Origin: Conus ventricosus
Taxonomy: Eukaryota; Mollusca; Gastropoda; Neogastropoda; Conidae
Direction of reading: 5' to 3'
Length of the DNA: 64,000 nt
Assembly (NCBI GenBank): GCA_018398815.1
Contig: CM031626.1
Span: forward strand, 31,109,745-31,173,744
Shown here: positions 51,444 through 64,000 of the stretch, one piece after another
How positions within the stretch are numbered: position 1 is the first letter of the stretch
Layout of the letters: every line of letters starts with the position of its first letter
Program-made: the position numbers and the translations under genes
The notes under the pieces: model-generated
Told to the model about the DNA's origin: nothing
What the model saw: only the letters and a program-made list of their open reading frames with translations
Database searches by the model: none

Positions 51444-51863
51444 TACCAGTAAAGATGATACTGTGCCTCTGCCCACTCTTTCTGTCAAGGGAGAAACTTA
51501 TCCTGATTTTGCTTTATGTAATGATTTATCTTTGATTCAGAAAGAACAATTGGAAGGTATTTTGAAGGACTTTCAGGATGTCCTGACTGATACCCCAGGG
51601 ACAGTGACAACAATTGAACCCCATACTATTCAGTTGAGTATGGAAAACCCAGTCCCAGTCAAACCATACCCCTCCATTTGCGAAAAAAAACAGGTTGTCG
51701 AAAGAGAGATTCAAGTTATGCTCGGGTTGAAGGTTATAGAACCGTCCTCGTCACCATACAGCTCACCAGTTGTATTGGTGGACAAACCTGATGGCTCGGT
51801 GTGGTTTTGCATCGATTACAGGAAGTTAAACAAAATCACTGTGTTTGATGCAGAACCCAGAAG
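51412..51863 (+). pseudogene. Gypsy reverse transcriptase, N-terminal fragment
   Basis: EGILKDFQDVLTDTPGTVTT, then HTIQLSMENPVPVKPYPS, EIQVMLGLKVIEPSSSPYSS and SVWFCIDYRKLNKITV, the standard start of a gypsy RT up to the first catalytic region. Homology stops at about 51863 in the sequence DAEP, before the YxDD motif, where the 43650-type repeat begins. Upstream lies integrase. Confidence 0.9.
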
Positions 51864-51868
51864 TATAA

Positions 51869-52012
51869 AGTATAGGAAGGAAATGGCTTAGAGACACTGA
51901 CCAGACAGGTTGTCTGGAACTGCAGAACGAAATTCACCTGTAATCTACCATTACCAAGTGAGGTATAGACAGATGGAGAGAGAAAAGAGAGAGGAGAGAG
52001 AGAGAGGAGAGA

Positions 52013-52075
<63 letters not shown>

Positions 52076-52096
52076 AGAGAGTTAAGAAAAGGGGGA
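51869..52096 (+). repeat. Direct repeat flanking the gypsy element, downstream copy
   Basis: Matches 43650-43796 from ATAAAGTATAGGAAGG to GAGTTAAGAAAA, with an 80-base GA-rich expansion. Confidence 0.8.
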
Positions 52097-52257
52097 AAAA
52101 AGGAAAATAATTTATCATTATTTAGATTTTGAAATAGATTACTTACACGGACTTCATTCGTGTTTCAGCCCTTTCCGGTGCTGTGGCAGCACCAGTAATG
52201 GAACAGGCGACTGTGGCAGTCGCACAACAAGTATTTGGGCTCAAGTGTTGTGGCAAC
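52097..52257. other. Short unassigned segment before the second gap
   Basis: Contains a TGTGGCA-repeat-like motif (CTGTGGCAGCACC, CTGTGGCAGTCGC). No gene seen. Confidence 0.5.
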
Positions 52258-53257
52258 NNNNNNNNNNNNNNNNNNNNNNNNNNNNNNNNNNNNNNNNNNN
52301 NNNNNNNNNNNNNNNNNNNNNNNNNNNNNNNNNNNNNNNNNNNNNNNNNNNNNNNNNNNNNNNNNNNNNNNNNNNNNNNNNNNNNNNNNNNNNNNNNNNN
52401 NNNNNNNNNNNNNNNNNNNNNNNNNNNNNNNNNNNNNNNNNNNNNNNNNNNNNNNNNNNNNNNNNNNNNNNNNNNNNNNNNNNNNNNNNNNNNNNNNNNN
52501 NNNNNNNNNNNNNNNNNNNNNNNNNNNNNNNNNNNNNNNNNNNNNNNNNNNNNNNNNNNNNNNNNNNNNNNNNNNNNNNNNNNNNNNNNNNNNNNNNNNN
52601 NNNNNNNNNNNNNNNNNNNNNNNNNNNNNNNNNNNNNNNNNNNNNNNNNNNNNNNNNNNNNNNNNNNNNNNNNNNNNNNNNNNNNNNNNNNNNNNNNNNN
52701 NNNNNNNNNNNNNNNNNNNNNNNNNNNNNNNNNNNNNNNNNNNNNNNNNNNNNNNNNNNNNNNNNNNNNNNNNNNNNNNNNNNNNNNNNNNNNNNNNNNN
52801 NNNNNNNNNNNNNNNNNNNNNNNNNNNNNNNNNNNNNNNNNNNNNNNNNNNNNNNNNNNNNNNNNNNNNNNNNNNNNNNNNNNNNNNNNNNNNNNNNNNN
52901 NNNNNNNNNNNNNNNNNNNNNNNNNNNNNNNNNNNNNNNNNNNNNNNNNNNNNNNNNNNNNNNNNNNNNNNNNNNNNNNNNNNNNNNNNNNNNNNNNNNN
53001 NNNNNNNNNNNNNNNNNNNNNNNNNNNNNNNNNNNNNNNNNNNNNNNNNNNNNNNNNNNNNNNNNNNNNNNNNNNNNNNNNNNNNNNNNNNNNNNNNNNN
53101 NNNNNNNNNNNNNNNNNNNNNNNNNNNNNNNNNNNNNNNNNNNNNNNNNNNNNNNNNNNNNNNNNNNNNNNNNNNNNNNNNNNNNNNNNNNNNNNNNNNN
53201 NNNNNNNNNNNNNNNNNNNNNNNNNNNNNNNNNNNNNNNNNNNNNNNNNNNNNNNNN
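52258..53257. other. Assembly gap, exactly 1000 N
   Basis: Placeholder of unknown true size, directly before R3. Open frames that cross it are meaningless. Confidence 0.99.
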
Positions 53258-54577
53258 AACAGACTGCTTCCGAAATTTAGAAAGGCACCACGCAGAGGGT
53301 CTGGGACAAGCACTTCGACCAGCACTGTGGTCTGTAAACTGTACTGGACAGGAATTTGAATTTTTTGAAAGTTTGCATTTTGTTGAATCTGTTTCTGTTT
53401 AACTGAGCTGGAATAGTCTGAATGTTTAAACACGACATTTCCTAGGCATCGTGTGTTTGAACACGCACAACTTGATGGGAGTGTACATGGAGTACGAAGT
53501 GACACCCATCTGACACTACATCTAAACTTTGAGCACGCAGGTGGACAGTGAATCCCCAATTGTAAATTCTTTAAACCCCGGGTTTTTCAAACATGCAGGG
53601 GAAATTAGAAACCCTCACAGACCCAAATTTTCTTTTTTAAAATCCCACTAATGTCTACATGTCTTCAGCTTCTCCCGTTTCAGTAGATTGATACTGGCAG
53701 CCTGTATAATACTGGAGTGGAAACGGTGTTGAGTTGTCTTAGCCTGCGTTATGCTTCGGAACGTGTCTGTGTTTTTGGGTTGTTTGATGAACTGTAGATG
53801 TTTATGTAAGAAATGGGTTTTGGATGGGTTGGGGGTTGTTCGCTTGAACCCAATTGTCAGAGACGCATCAGCACTTCTGCTATATTGATGATCTCAAAAA
53901 GGGGTTTACAACGCACGTGACTGGTATAAATGAAGATTGTAAATCCCAAAGCAGTGTATGTTCAATGCAATATAACTAATGATATTGGGCCCACGCTATA
54001 AAAAAACTTTGTCACGGACTTCAAGACACACACAAAAAACAAAAACAAAACAACAACCCAAACAACAAAACGATGTATTAAACTTTTCTCTGAATCGTTA
54101 AAATTAACAAAACAAAAGCAAACAAACAAACACAAAAAAAAGAAAAAAAAAGGGAAAAAAAAGAAAAAGAAACCTTTTGCTCGTTTTTTCAAAAGGACAA
54201 AACCAAACCACGAAGACGAAACCGCGGGTCATAAAGAACTTTGAAAAAAGCTGGTTTTCAAATGTTTGCTTTCACCCCAAATGGGGGGGGTATTCTGTTT
54301 TATTAAAAAAATGGGGAAAAAGAGTGAAAATGGGGGTGAAGCTCAGTGGCACCAGGCTATTTACTGTGTGCCATGACTACAAGCAAACCACAAAGACACA
54401 GAAATACCCTGGACACTCAAAAAAACAGAACCAGACCTGTAAAAGCACAGGAACAAGCTTAATGCCTTTATATGTTTTCCAGGAAAGCAACGCTTAGCAA
54501 CTCTCAAACAGCTTTGCACAATTAATTTATTAAAAATTGTGTCCCCCAGGGTCCTACAAAGCCTATGCTAGAATTTT

Positions 54578-54627
<50 letters not shown>

Positions 54628-56288
54628 TCTCTCTCCCCTCTCCTCAGAATTGTCTGTCATTAACGATCTTGTAGCCTATATTTCGTTTTAGTGATTAGGG
54701 TTTTTGATTGCCATGATGATGATATTGAGAATTGCAGTTCAGAATTTCATGCATACAACTGCATGTATTTTCCTGCACCAAATAACTCCTGCTTACAGTC
54801 CTTAAATATCTAAACAATATTTATATTATCACGTCGGTTTGCTGTTTCTTCACCGTTTCTACTGTTGTCACAGAGGTCGCTGGCTGAAGCGATTACATAC
54901 ATACTTTTGTTTGGGAAACTTTAACACATGGATAGAAGTGTGACCTGATGTGTTGTGTGATTGTTTATGCAAGAAGTGATCACCATTGAAGAGTGTCGAA
55001 AATTTTGCATTTTAGATAAACATTGTTGCTCTCGCTGACCGATCGCCCGTGGGGGTGATTGGGGCTATGCAAATGACATTTCAGATACTATTGTTTCTGC
55101 ATGAACATCTGACCCCAAAGTCAGGCAATGCGTGTATGATCTGTCCGTTTACTTATCTGTTGAGGAAAGTAATACCCATTTTATATTGGTGATAAATAAG
55201 CAGGTCCCCTGGATTGAACTTCGAAGGTTTCCAGCATCTCCCATTTACATTGTACAATTCCCCCTCTGTTCTGTGAGCAGGGAAACAACCTGTAGGCCGA
55301 GCTATTGTGCCAGCTGCCTTGGAATTAACTTGTTTGTTGCAGGATGAACCCAAAAGGGCATATAGAATGTATGATGTGGCTGCAAAGTGCAAGATGCATG
55401 AGAGGTATGGAATGCTTGAAAAATATAGCATACACTGAAAACGCTTACTTTACACAGCAATAACAACTGCATTAAAGTCAAACTAGCGGATTTGTTCAAG
55501 ATGGCAAAGCTATGGAAACGGTCGACAAACACGGACAACAGTAAACAAAATAGATAGCCCCGTTTGATTGGGATGAATGAAAATTGAATGGGCAGGGAAA
55601 TGTAAACAGTAATGACAAACAACATGGTAACTCTTTTTCTATATGAAGAAAGACGTATCATTCAACAGAAGTTGCTAATGACACGACTGACTCGCAGGAA
55701 AAAACAAACAAAAATCACCAGAACAAAAAATGGATACCCTATAAAGGGGTGCTCCCAAAACCCGTCAGGCCCGTACCTGACACTTCTCAAAGCAGCGAGC
55801 AGCAGCAGCAGCGCAGCAGCAGCAGCCGCAGCAGCAACAACAACAACAAGGAACAAACGGAATTACATTTATTTAAGATGGACCCCTGTTTCATTTTGAA
55901 TCAAACAACCAGGGACGAAGAATGACAAATACGGGGAACTCGGTTTGAGGGTTTGACTGGTTAAAAAGGGATAATTTAGGAAGGGCAAAAAACCCTAAAT
56001 AAAAACCCAAGAGGGCACCTCTTGCCCCAAATATAAAATAAATATATCAAAAAACCCATACGTATGCTGCTTACGCATGATCGCGTAGGAGAAAAATGAC
56101 AACACAGGCACACACAAGAATCAAGGAGACATCCCTCCAAAGGGGATATTAGTTTGCAGAAACCCCTTAAAACACATCTACACAGAAAAAAACAACGGAG
56201 AAAGAACCCCCAAATTGAACTTATTCAATACTAGCTCAGCTGTCATTAAATGTAGAAACATCGCCGGGGACACTTTGGTTAAGTATCT
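53258..56288 (-). repeat. R-family dispersed repeat, copy R3 (degraded)
   Basis: It follows R2 (40340-43327) element for element: ORF remnant, A-rich part, CT tract at 54577-54640, ACAGCAATAACAACTGC tandem units. Many extra homopolymer bases and small deletions suggest either older age or poor polishing. Confidence 0.8.
53265..54010 (-). pseudogene. Decayed copy of the R-family secreted-protein-like ORF
   Basis: Pieces such as GNVVFKHSDYSSSVKQ and DTVLVEVLVPDP-like text (minus strand) match R2 40286-41122. Multiple frame breaks. The 3' end is lost in the gap. Confidence 0.6.
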
Positions 56289-58329
56289 GTCTGAAAAAAA
56301 GGGGGGAAAATTTTTCGGTTGTGGATTTTTCCCCTCCTGACGGCTCATGGAACTTTTTATGGGCAGCCACGTCGGGCTGAAGAAATATTTTCCCCCGTGG
56401 TTGATCTTTTTTTTTTCCCCCTCGAAAAAATATTGCATCAAATCCGAAACAGGGCCATAACAAAAGAAAGAATAGACATCCCTCACAGAGTTTTATTTCC
56501 CTTTTTATTCGTTAAACTCAAGGAGAGAGAGAGGAAGAGAGGGGAGAGAGGAGAAGGGGGAGAGGGGAGAGGGGAGAGAGGGGGGAAGAGAGGGGGAGGG
56601 GGGGAGGGGAGGGAGAAGAGAGAGGGGAGAGAGAAAGGACTGTGGAATGGACAGAAAGGCATTTGCTGAGACACATGTTTTGGTACACAAGCGTCAGAAT
56701 TGGGAAACCATGTGAACGTTCTTCGTGTTTTCGCCTCAGTGGACTCTCCCCGGGAAAAAGGGGGAAGAAGAAGAAAAGAAGAAGAAGAAGAAGAAGGAAA
56801 AAAAGAAGAAAAGTGTTTGATGAGAGACAACGATGATGGGGCAAAGACTTTATGATGATGATGGTGGTTAGGATGAGATGTGTGATGAGAGTTATGTGAC
56901 GATGATGAGATGATGATGATGACGATGATGATTGAAAAAAAGAAGAAGAAAAGAAGGAAGAAGAAGAAAAAAGAAGGAAAAAGAAGGAAGAGAAGAAGAG
57001 ATGCTGTATTTGAGAAAAATTTTATGTTTAAAGAGCCGGGAAACCCCGTTTCTATCGCCCTTTAAAAAAATGAAAACCCCAGTGTTGAAGTCTTAAGGCT
57101 GCACAATGGAAATTACTGCTGTAACATTGTTGTTTGGGGCAAAGCATAGCTCGGGGGTTACTTTTGACACTGGAGATTAAAGGTTTTCAAACACGTTTTT
57201 TTATTTGATACTCACTGTTTGTCTCGTCTGTTCTTTCTCCCTCTATCCTCTTCCAACAGCACCCAACCACCACACCACCACACACACACACACACACCAC
57301 CAAAACCCCACACCCAACACAACAAGCAAACAACCCCACACACACACAAGCCACACACACACACCACACCACACACACACACACACACACCACAACACCA
57401 CACACACCACACACAAGAAACACACCCAAAACACACCAAACCCCCACACACACAGCACACACACACACACACACCCCAAAACACCACACACACACACCAA
57501 CACACCACACAAGCCACACACACACACACACACCACACACACACAACCCCCACACCACACACACACACACACCCATCTTAATCAAATTCAAACATTAGTA
57601 TGAGCCGCTTACAAAAAAGATACAAAAAAAGATTTTAAATATACCCTCTTTAACTCCCCAACTACCGCTTAAAAGAAATGCCAAAACTGGAAAAAAAAAG
57701 ACCCGTCAAAACTGGAAAATGTGCTGAAACGAAAAACATATTTAAAGGACTGCTTCCAACTTGATCGATAACCCCTAGTGCAAGACACTATTTCTAGTTC
57801 CATTTGGGCTAGTCCTTTTGGGCATGGGAAATTTTCTGTATTTTTTGAAAACTGTGGGACACTGGGGAAAAACCCTTCATAAACTTATCTCTTTTAAACC
57901 CCCTCACAAAAAAACCACACAACCACACAAAAAACCCCAAACCACCACCACACAAAACACACACACCCACACAAAAACACACACCAACCACACACCCACC
58001 ACACACACACACCCACAAAACACACACACACACACCCCCACACACACACCCACCACACACACACACACAAACATTTTCACCTCACCACGCGCGCGCGCGC
58101 GCCACACACAGAACACACGCCGCACCACACACACACACACACACAACACACACACACACACACCACACACACACAACACACACTCACCCACTCACACAGA
58201 CTCACAAATGGTTGCACACACCATACTTCTTTCATCATACATCTTATCACTACAAACTGTCTGAAATCACTTTATGTGGGAAGACGTTAAACGGAAGAAC
58301 AAAAACAACCACACACAACCACACACACA

Positions 58330-58370
<41 letters not shown>

Positions 58371-59392
58371 AACACACACAAAACACACACACACACCAAC
58401 AACACACACAAGCAAAACCACACACAAAAGCACACACACCCCACACACACACACACCACACACACACACACACACACCCACCACACACACCACGCACGCA
58501 CGCACGCACGCACGCACGCCGCACCCCACGCACGCACGCACCACACACACACACACACAAAACACTGTGCTTTTTTTCAAAGGTTACACGTTCAAACAAC
58601 ACTGTATCTTAATTTGCCTTTTACTGTGGGCACATTGATTTATCACTTTCAATACATAAATTTGTCAAATCGAAAAAGGGGAAACGAAACCTCGGATATG
58701 TCCCCTTATTACGATTTATTTTCAGATTGAAATGCTACTAATTTTTACGATTGTATGGAAACACAAATGAGTTAAACGATTGCCCGGAAGAGAACAATAC
58801 TTTACTACATTTGATTTCATTTCATGGCAAATTGTGCATGTGAAATGTGTGTGTGTGTTGTGTGTTTGGGGGTGTGTGTGTGTGGTGTGTGTGTGGTGTT
58901 GTGTGTTTTGTTGTGTGTGTGTTGTTGCGTTGTTGTCTTCAATTTAACGTCTTTCCACTAACGGATTACAGACAGAGTGGCGCGCGCGGCGCGGTGGGCG
59001 GGGGGTGTGTGTTGTGTGTGTGGGTGTTTTTGTGTGTGTGTTTTGGGGTGTGTGTGTGTGTGTGTGTGTGGTTTGGGTGTGTGGTTGGTGGAGAGAGGCG
59101 AGGGGGTGGTGTTTGTGTGTGGTTGTGGTGTGGTGGTGTGTGGTGTGTGTTGTTGGTTGCTGTGTTTGGGGTGTGGTGTGTTGTGTGTGTGTGTGTGTGT
59201 GTGTGTGGTGGTGTGTTGGGGTGGTTTTGTTGTGTGTGTGTGTGTGTGCGTGCGTGCGCGAGTGGTGTGCGTGGGGCCATGTGTGTGTTGCTGTGTTGTG
59301 GTGTGTTCGCATGTGTGTGGTGTGGGGTGTGGTGTGTGTGTGTGTGTGGTGTGTGTTTGTGTGTGTGTGTTGTTTTTTGGGGTGTGTTTTAA
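56289..59392. repeat. Microsatellite-dominated region
   Basis: GA-rich 56520-56640, GAA/GAT-rich 56760-57005, (CA)n 57270-57575, 57900-58195 and 58310-58560, (GT)n 58845-59392. The CA and GT tracts contain CACGCACG/GCGCGC interruptions. All long frames are Cys/Val or His/Thr repeats and are not genes. Confidence 0.85.
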
Positions 59393-62300
59393 CTTTTTCT
59401 TTTTGTATATGAGGGGTTATTGAAAGTTAAAGAAAATTCCCTACTGGATTTTCGTAATAAATGGGGGCCAAAACCCCCCGGGAAGGCATAATATAAAATT
59501 TTTTTTGGTAATGTCAGTGGGTCAATCTATAAATGTGAATTTAGAAACCAGCCTTGTGCACTGTATTTTTTGTTTGGACAATCTTTAAATAGGTGACAAA
59601 CCAAAAAGAATTTCCCACAACGCATTTAACATTTTTGCTGTTTTTGGGGTTCGAAGGGGAATTCAAAACGACCCTATAAATTTAAGGAACCACCTTTTCC
59701 TAGTTTTTTGGAATTTCAAATTTGTCTTTTGGGTCCTGGGGTAAATTGTCAGGATTTGGTCGTGTATTTTTTTTGATATATTTTAACTATCTGTTTTCTT
59801 TCAAAAACCCCTTTGGAAACTGTTAAGAGATGCTTTTTTAACCCGGTTTTAACTTTTGGATAGGACTGGGGAAATTTTAAAGTGCAGTCGTTGCCTTCCA
59901 ATATTTCGAGCTGCTCCCCGACCCTGTTTGACCCTTTTTTTTTTTTTTTTTTTTGAGTTTCCCAAAATGTGGGGGAAAAAAAACCGAACGTCTAATTTAT
60001 TTTTTTTCATCGATAGGGATGGGCCCGAAATTTAATTTTCTGTAATATTTCTTACAACGAATTTTTAAATTTTAAAAGGGGCCCTGTAAGGGCAGAAAAA
60101 AGTAAATTTGGGTAAATCCCACATTTAAAAGGGGGAAAATTTTTCTTTTTTTTTTTTAAAACATCCCTTCAGGGACATCAGAAAGAAAAACTAATTCTGC
60201 AGAAAAAAATTGCCCAAGTGATGCCAAGTTGATTTAATTTCTCTATTTTTAAATTTTGGTTTTTTAAAACTGCCTCATCAAACCTGAGCCTTTCTTTTAA
60301 AAAAATTGGGAGGGGCCTTTATTGATTTTCCAAATGAGAATTTACAAAAATTTTTTTAAAGGGATATGGGGAAATCTTTTTTTGTTCGGTCGTATAGTGG
60401 GTGTCATAATTTGCTTTGGTTTGTTTCCTTTTGGGGGGAATGGGGGGAAAAGGGAAACCGAGGGGAAACTATTTTACTTTTTTTTAAATGTTTTTTTTAA
60501 GAGGATTTGTGTGTATGACTGTTTGATTTTTTTGGGATTTTATGTTTTTTGCTTTTTTTAGCAAAATTGTCTCTGAATTGAGAGTACTTCATTTGTACGA
60601 AAACTTTTCTGTGAAAGGTTTTTTTTAAAAAAAAATTTAGGGCGGCACTTTTCAAATTTTCGTTCAAAACGAAAGGGTTTCCCAAATTTTCATTATTTTA
60701 AGTCCCAGGGTTCAGGGCATTTTGTGGGGGGAATCCAAGAGAAGTTTATATCCCTTTGCAGTTTTTCACTTTGTAAATTAACGTAGATGCTTTGGAGCAC
60801 TAAAGAAAATTCTTGGCTTTAAAATAAAATTTTGAGCGAAAAAGGGCCCGAAGTTTGGGAGGGTTAAACTCTCTTTTCTTGTCCCCTTTTTTGGGTTTGT
60901 TATGATTTTTTAAAAAAGTTTTTTTCTTTTTCTTGCTTTATTAAAGTTTATATTCAATATGTTGGTTCCAAAAAGATTTTTTGATGCTAAATTTTTCCTC
61001 CTAGGAACTTAACAGTTTTGGAAGTATTGAAAGGGGACTAAACCCAAATTTGGTAAATTGGGGGAAGTTTTCTGGGTATACCCAAAGATTTAAAAAAAGC
61101 ATTAGTTTGTTTTTTCTGCTTGAGGTTTTAATCCATTTTCTTGTAAGAAATACTGATTTTTTTTTAATTCGGGTTGGGTTATTTGATCTTTATAAAAATT
61201 TTGGATTTAAATTGAGGTTTTTTTTTTTTCTTTGTGACTTTCTTCCACAGATTTTTATCATCAGTAAATTGTACAAAAAATTATGTTTTTGGATAAGCCT
61301 TTTGTTTTATCTCCCCAATTGGGGATATAAAAAAATTGGAGATAATAGGGACCCCTTTGGGGGAAGGGCCCCTTTTTCCAGGGGTTCTTTGTTGGAAAAT
61401 GTATGCTCTATTCTTGTTTAAATTTTTTCTGTTTTTTAAGGAAAGCTTTGCTTAGTTTTCAGGGTTTCCCTTTTTTTCCCCCTTTTTGTTTCATTTTTTA
61501 TAAAAAAAGCCCTTTCCCATGCCATTTTTGTTCGTACGTTTTCCCCTTTTGTCAAAAAAAAAGTTGCCAGGGATGTTTTTTCGTCTTGCAAACCCTGCTT
61601 TTTTAACATGTGTTGGGGTTTTTAAATAGATTTTTGGTTGCTGATCTCCCTTTTCTAAAAACCCGGCTTGATTTTTTTTTGGGGGATAATTTGTTGTTTG
61701 TTAAAAAAATTTAATGTAATCTTTTTTTGGATTTTTTTCCCATTGTTTACATGGTGCGACTTTCAGGGAAATTGTTTTTGTATGGGAAAACTTGATAAAA
61801 GGGCTTCCAAAATTCGGGAAATTGTTTGTCTTCCCAGCATTTTTGAATGAAAAATGGATAAAGCTTTTTTACTTTTGGGGTGGGACATGGCTTTAAACCC
61901 TTTCATTAGAAATCCCGGGTCTAAACCCACTGATGTTTTTTTTTGTCCCCAAATTTTGCAAAAAATTTCTTCCCTTTTTGGAATTGTTAGGGGGGGATTC
62001 AGTTTGGGGTTTTTATTACAGGGTCTGGATGGGGGGGTAGACGAGCTTTCCTTCTTCTTGCTCTCTTTTGCAGTCTATTTTCTTTTGGGAAAAAACTATC
62101 TTTTGTGCCATTTTTGGCAAAATTAGGTCAAAAAAAGGGCTTGGGCCCTTTTCTAGATTAGAAGGGTTTTATTGCTAGCCAAAAATGTTGGGACCAATAT
62201 TGCTTTTTTTGCTTGTGCTGTTGATGTGTTTTAAAATGATTTTTTGCTTTTTTTTTCCTCAAAAAGCCCTTTTAGCGGCCCCTTCTCCTTTGTTCTTTAA

Positions 62301-64000
62301 ATATTTCTCAGTTTATGTTTTTCCCCTTTTTTCCCCTTTTTCGCATGTTTCTTTTTTTTTCCCCCCAGGCATTACCTGCGCGTTTTTTTAAAAACTTATT
62401 TGGACGGTTTTTTATAATAGGGTTTTGGGTTTGTTTCGAGAAGATAGCATAGCATTCTAAAAACTGATCGTTTATGTCCCCCCCAAAAAGATTTAAATTT
62501 ATAAAGTTCTTTTGTCTGGGACATAAAATGTTTTTAGAAATTTCCCTGTAAAATTTCCCCCGGGTTAGCTTTTTTTTAAAATTTAATTTTTTGGGACTTT
62601 TTCCATTTTTAAAATCTTTTGGTTCGGGCCTTGAAGTTTAAAAGGTTGTAATGATAGCAATATGATCATTATTGAGTGGGGTAAACGGGGTTTTCCCAAT
62701 CAAAGTGGCGCTAGTTTCGGGGTTTTACTAAAGTTAGATCTATTGCACTTGGCTTTTTGTTTGGGTTGTCGGGGGAAAATTTCTTGTTATTTCCCGTCTT
62801 TCAAAAGTTAAAAGGCGAGTCCACCAGATTTTCTAAAAAAACGGTTACAAAGTAATGGGTTCCCCCAATTTTTTCCCAAAAGGGGGAAATTGAGCTTAAA
62901 ACCCCCCTGTTCTAAGATTTTCTATTTTTTTTTTTCTGGGTTTGTATGAAATGATGAAAAAACCATTCAAAATTTTAAAACTCGTTGGCCCCCGTGGAGA
63001 AGACTAAAGCAACAGTTAACACGATTTTTATTTTTGGGACCTGTTCCCTTTCTGCACGGATAGGGTCGGTGTGTTGGTGGAACGGGCCCTTGCCCCAGGG
63101 GGGGTTGTTTCTCTTTTTCCCTTGTTTTAAAAGGGCCCCTACGTTGATTTTTTCATTTTTGTGTTCCACTGTTGAACAATTGGGGGGGGAAAATAAAAAC
63201 CAGAAGTTTGGGTTGTTTGTTTCTGTGTGTTTTTTGGGTTTGGTAAGGCCAATACATTGTATTTTTCTTCTGCAAGTTTTCTGTGCAAATTGGTAAGGGA
63301 GGTTATAATAGATCAAAGTTCCCTGAAATACCTTAAAAAAAACCGTTTTTAAAAATTTTGGAAAAAATTTTATTTTTTGGGCTGTGCAAAACCCAATTTG
63401 AGATATAGTAAAAAAAATTTGTATATTACTTTTATAGGCATTTTTGTTGTACAACCCCAATGCGCTTACACCCACCATTTGCATTTTATTTTTTAAAAAT
63501 ATTCATGCAACCGTAAAAAAAAATTTCAAAATTGGGGCAGACGCACCCAAATTTGAAAAAAACTGCCTCACCGAACAGTTGTGGGGTTTTTTTGGAGGGG
63601 CTAGTCATCTACGAAGGAATAGGCTTTTTTAAAAGAGGTAATTTTTTGAGCTGAGATTTAAAGAAGAGTAGGCTGATTAAAGGTCTTCAGGGGGGGAAAG
63701 GTTTCCAAATTAAAAGGTGTTTAAAAACTGAAAGCTCTTTCCCCAACAGTTTTTCAGGGGAACGCTTATGGATTTTAAAAGTTTTTTTAAAAAGGGGAAG
63801 CGAAGGGTACGAAAAGCTTTGGTAGGTGCAGAGAGAAGTAGAGGTTAGCGAGGAAGAGATTCATTGAAGTGGGGGAAAGAAAAGAACGGCCAGTTTAAAT
63901 TTGCCCCCGGTTATTGGGGGGGAAAACCCCGTGCGGGTTCGATCGCTTGGGAGTGTTGTGCTAACCCTCCTCCTCTTAAAGGGACAAGTCGTGCAGCCTA
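59393..64000. other. AT- and homopolymer-rich sequence, no feature seen
   Basis: Runs of T, A, G and C of 4-10 bases are strikingly frequent, and no frame shows any recognisable protein. Frames up to 169 codons exist but have Phe/Lys/Gly composition expected of such runs. I see no tRNA, repeat family or element end. Base quality is probably low. Confidence 0.6.

Larger units (their letters stand above)
46503..51863 (+). mobile_element. Ty3/gypsy-type LTR retrotransposon, truncated, integrase before RT
   Basis: Gag (48103-49540), protease (about 49555-49870), integrase (about 50100-51250) and the start of a reverse transcriptase (51412-51863) follow one another on the plus strand. Protein features are gypsy-like but integrase precedes RT, the order described for Gmr1-like elements. 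The element is cut in the RT before the catalytic YxDD, and no 3' LTR or RNase H is present. All genes have frame breaks. A candidate 5' LTR is 46503-46836. Confidence 0.8.

Noticed and set aside
52165..53559. Reading frames crossing the second N gap
   Set aside because: Same reason; only the R-repeat part after 53258 is real sequence.
57187..59423. Cys/Val- and His/Thr-rich frames up to 181 codons
   Set aside because: Direct translations of CA/GT microsatellites.
62975..63484. 169-codon minus-strand frame at the window end
   Set aside because: Occurs in homopolymer-rich, probably low-quality sequence with no recognisable motif.

Overview
The window looks like a piece of a metazoan nuclear genome, most plausibly a marine invertebrate such as a mollusc. 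That is an inference from long GA/CA microsatellites, an AT-rich repeat-filled background, a Ty3/gypsy element and Maverick/Polinton elements; no host gene is complete enough to name a species. Two 1000-base N gaps and many single-base frame breaks at homopolymers point to a draft long-read assembly.

The centre (3.7-38.2 kb) is the main content: two Polinton/Maverick-like virus-transposons, one inside the other. The OUTER element (3706-38212) has about 315-bp terminal inverted repeats (TIRs) starting AGAGAATG and a 5-bp target duplication CTCGG. The INNER element (9244-29700) starts AGGGGAACAGG and ends CTGTTCTCT, has about 410-bp TIRs, and is flanked by AGAGC. It sits inside an outer gene ('P'), whose 5' end is at 9187-9243 and whose remainder resumes at 29701. 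Removing the inner element leaves an outer element of about 14.0 kb. Inside the inner element a 5.59-kb block is present twice in tandem (9905-15497 and 15498-21091); without the second copy it is about 14.9 kb.

Both elements carry related gene sets: protein-primed family B DNA polymerase, retroviral-type integrase (only a 5' remnant in the outer), A32/FtsK-like packaging ATPase, a probable major capsid protein (MCP), and several conserved unknown proteins (here M, Pen, Cc, P, X, B1-B5, B7). Read in reverse, the inner element shows the same order as the outer for M-Pen-Cc-MCP-X and for IN-B5-B4-B3-B2, while polB has moved and flipped. Polymerase and integrase would copy and insert the DNA, ATPase and capsid proteins would package it, and small membrane proteins may serve the particle or host membrane. 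Most genes are broken by frameshifts or stops, so both look like decaying copies, though part of the damage may be sequencing error.

Flanks: a 3.3-kb repeat family (R1 1-1925; R2 39628-43327; R3 53258-56288) carries an ORF for a possible secreted protein. A Ty3/gypsy element (about 46.5-51.9 kb) has integrase upstream of reverse transcriptase, a Gmr1-like order, and breaks off inside the RT. From about 53 kb to the end the sequence is microsatellite- and homopolymer-rich, looks poorly polished, and holds no recognisable gene after 56.3 kb.
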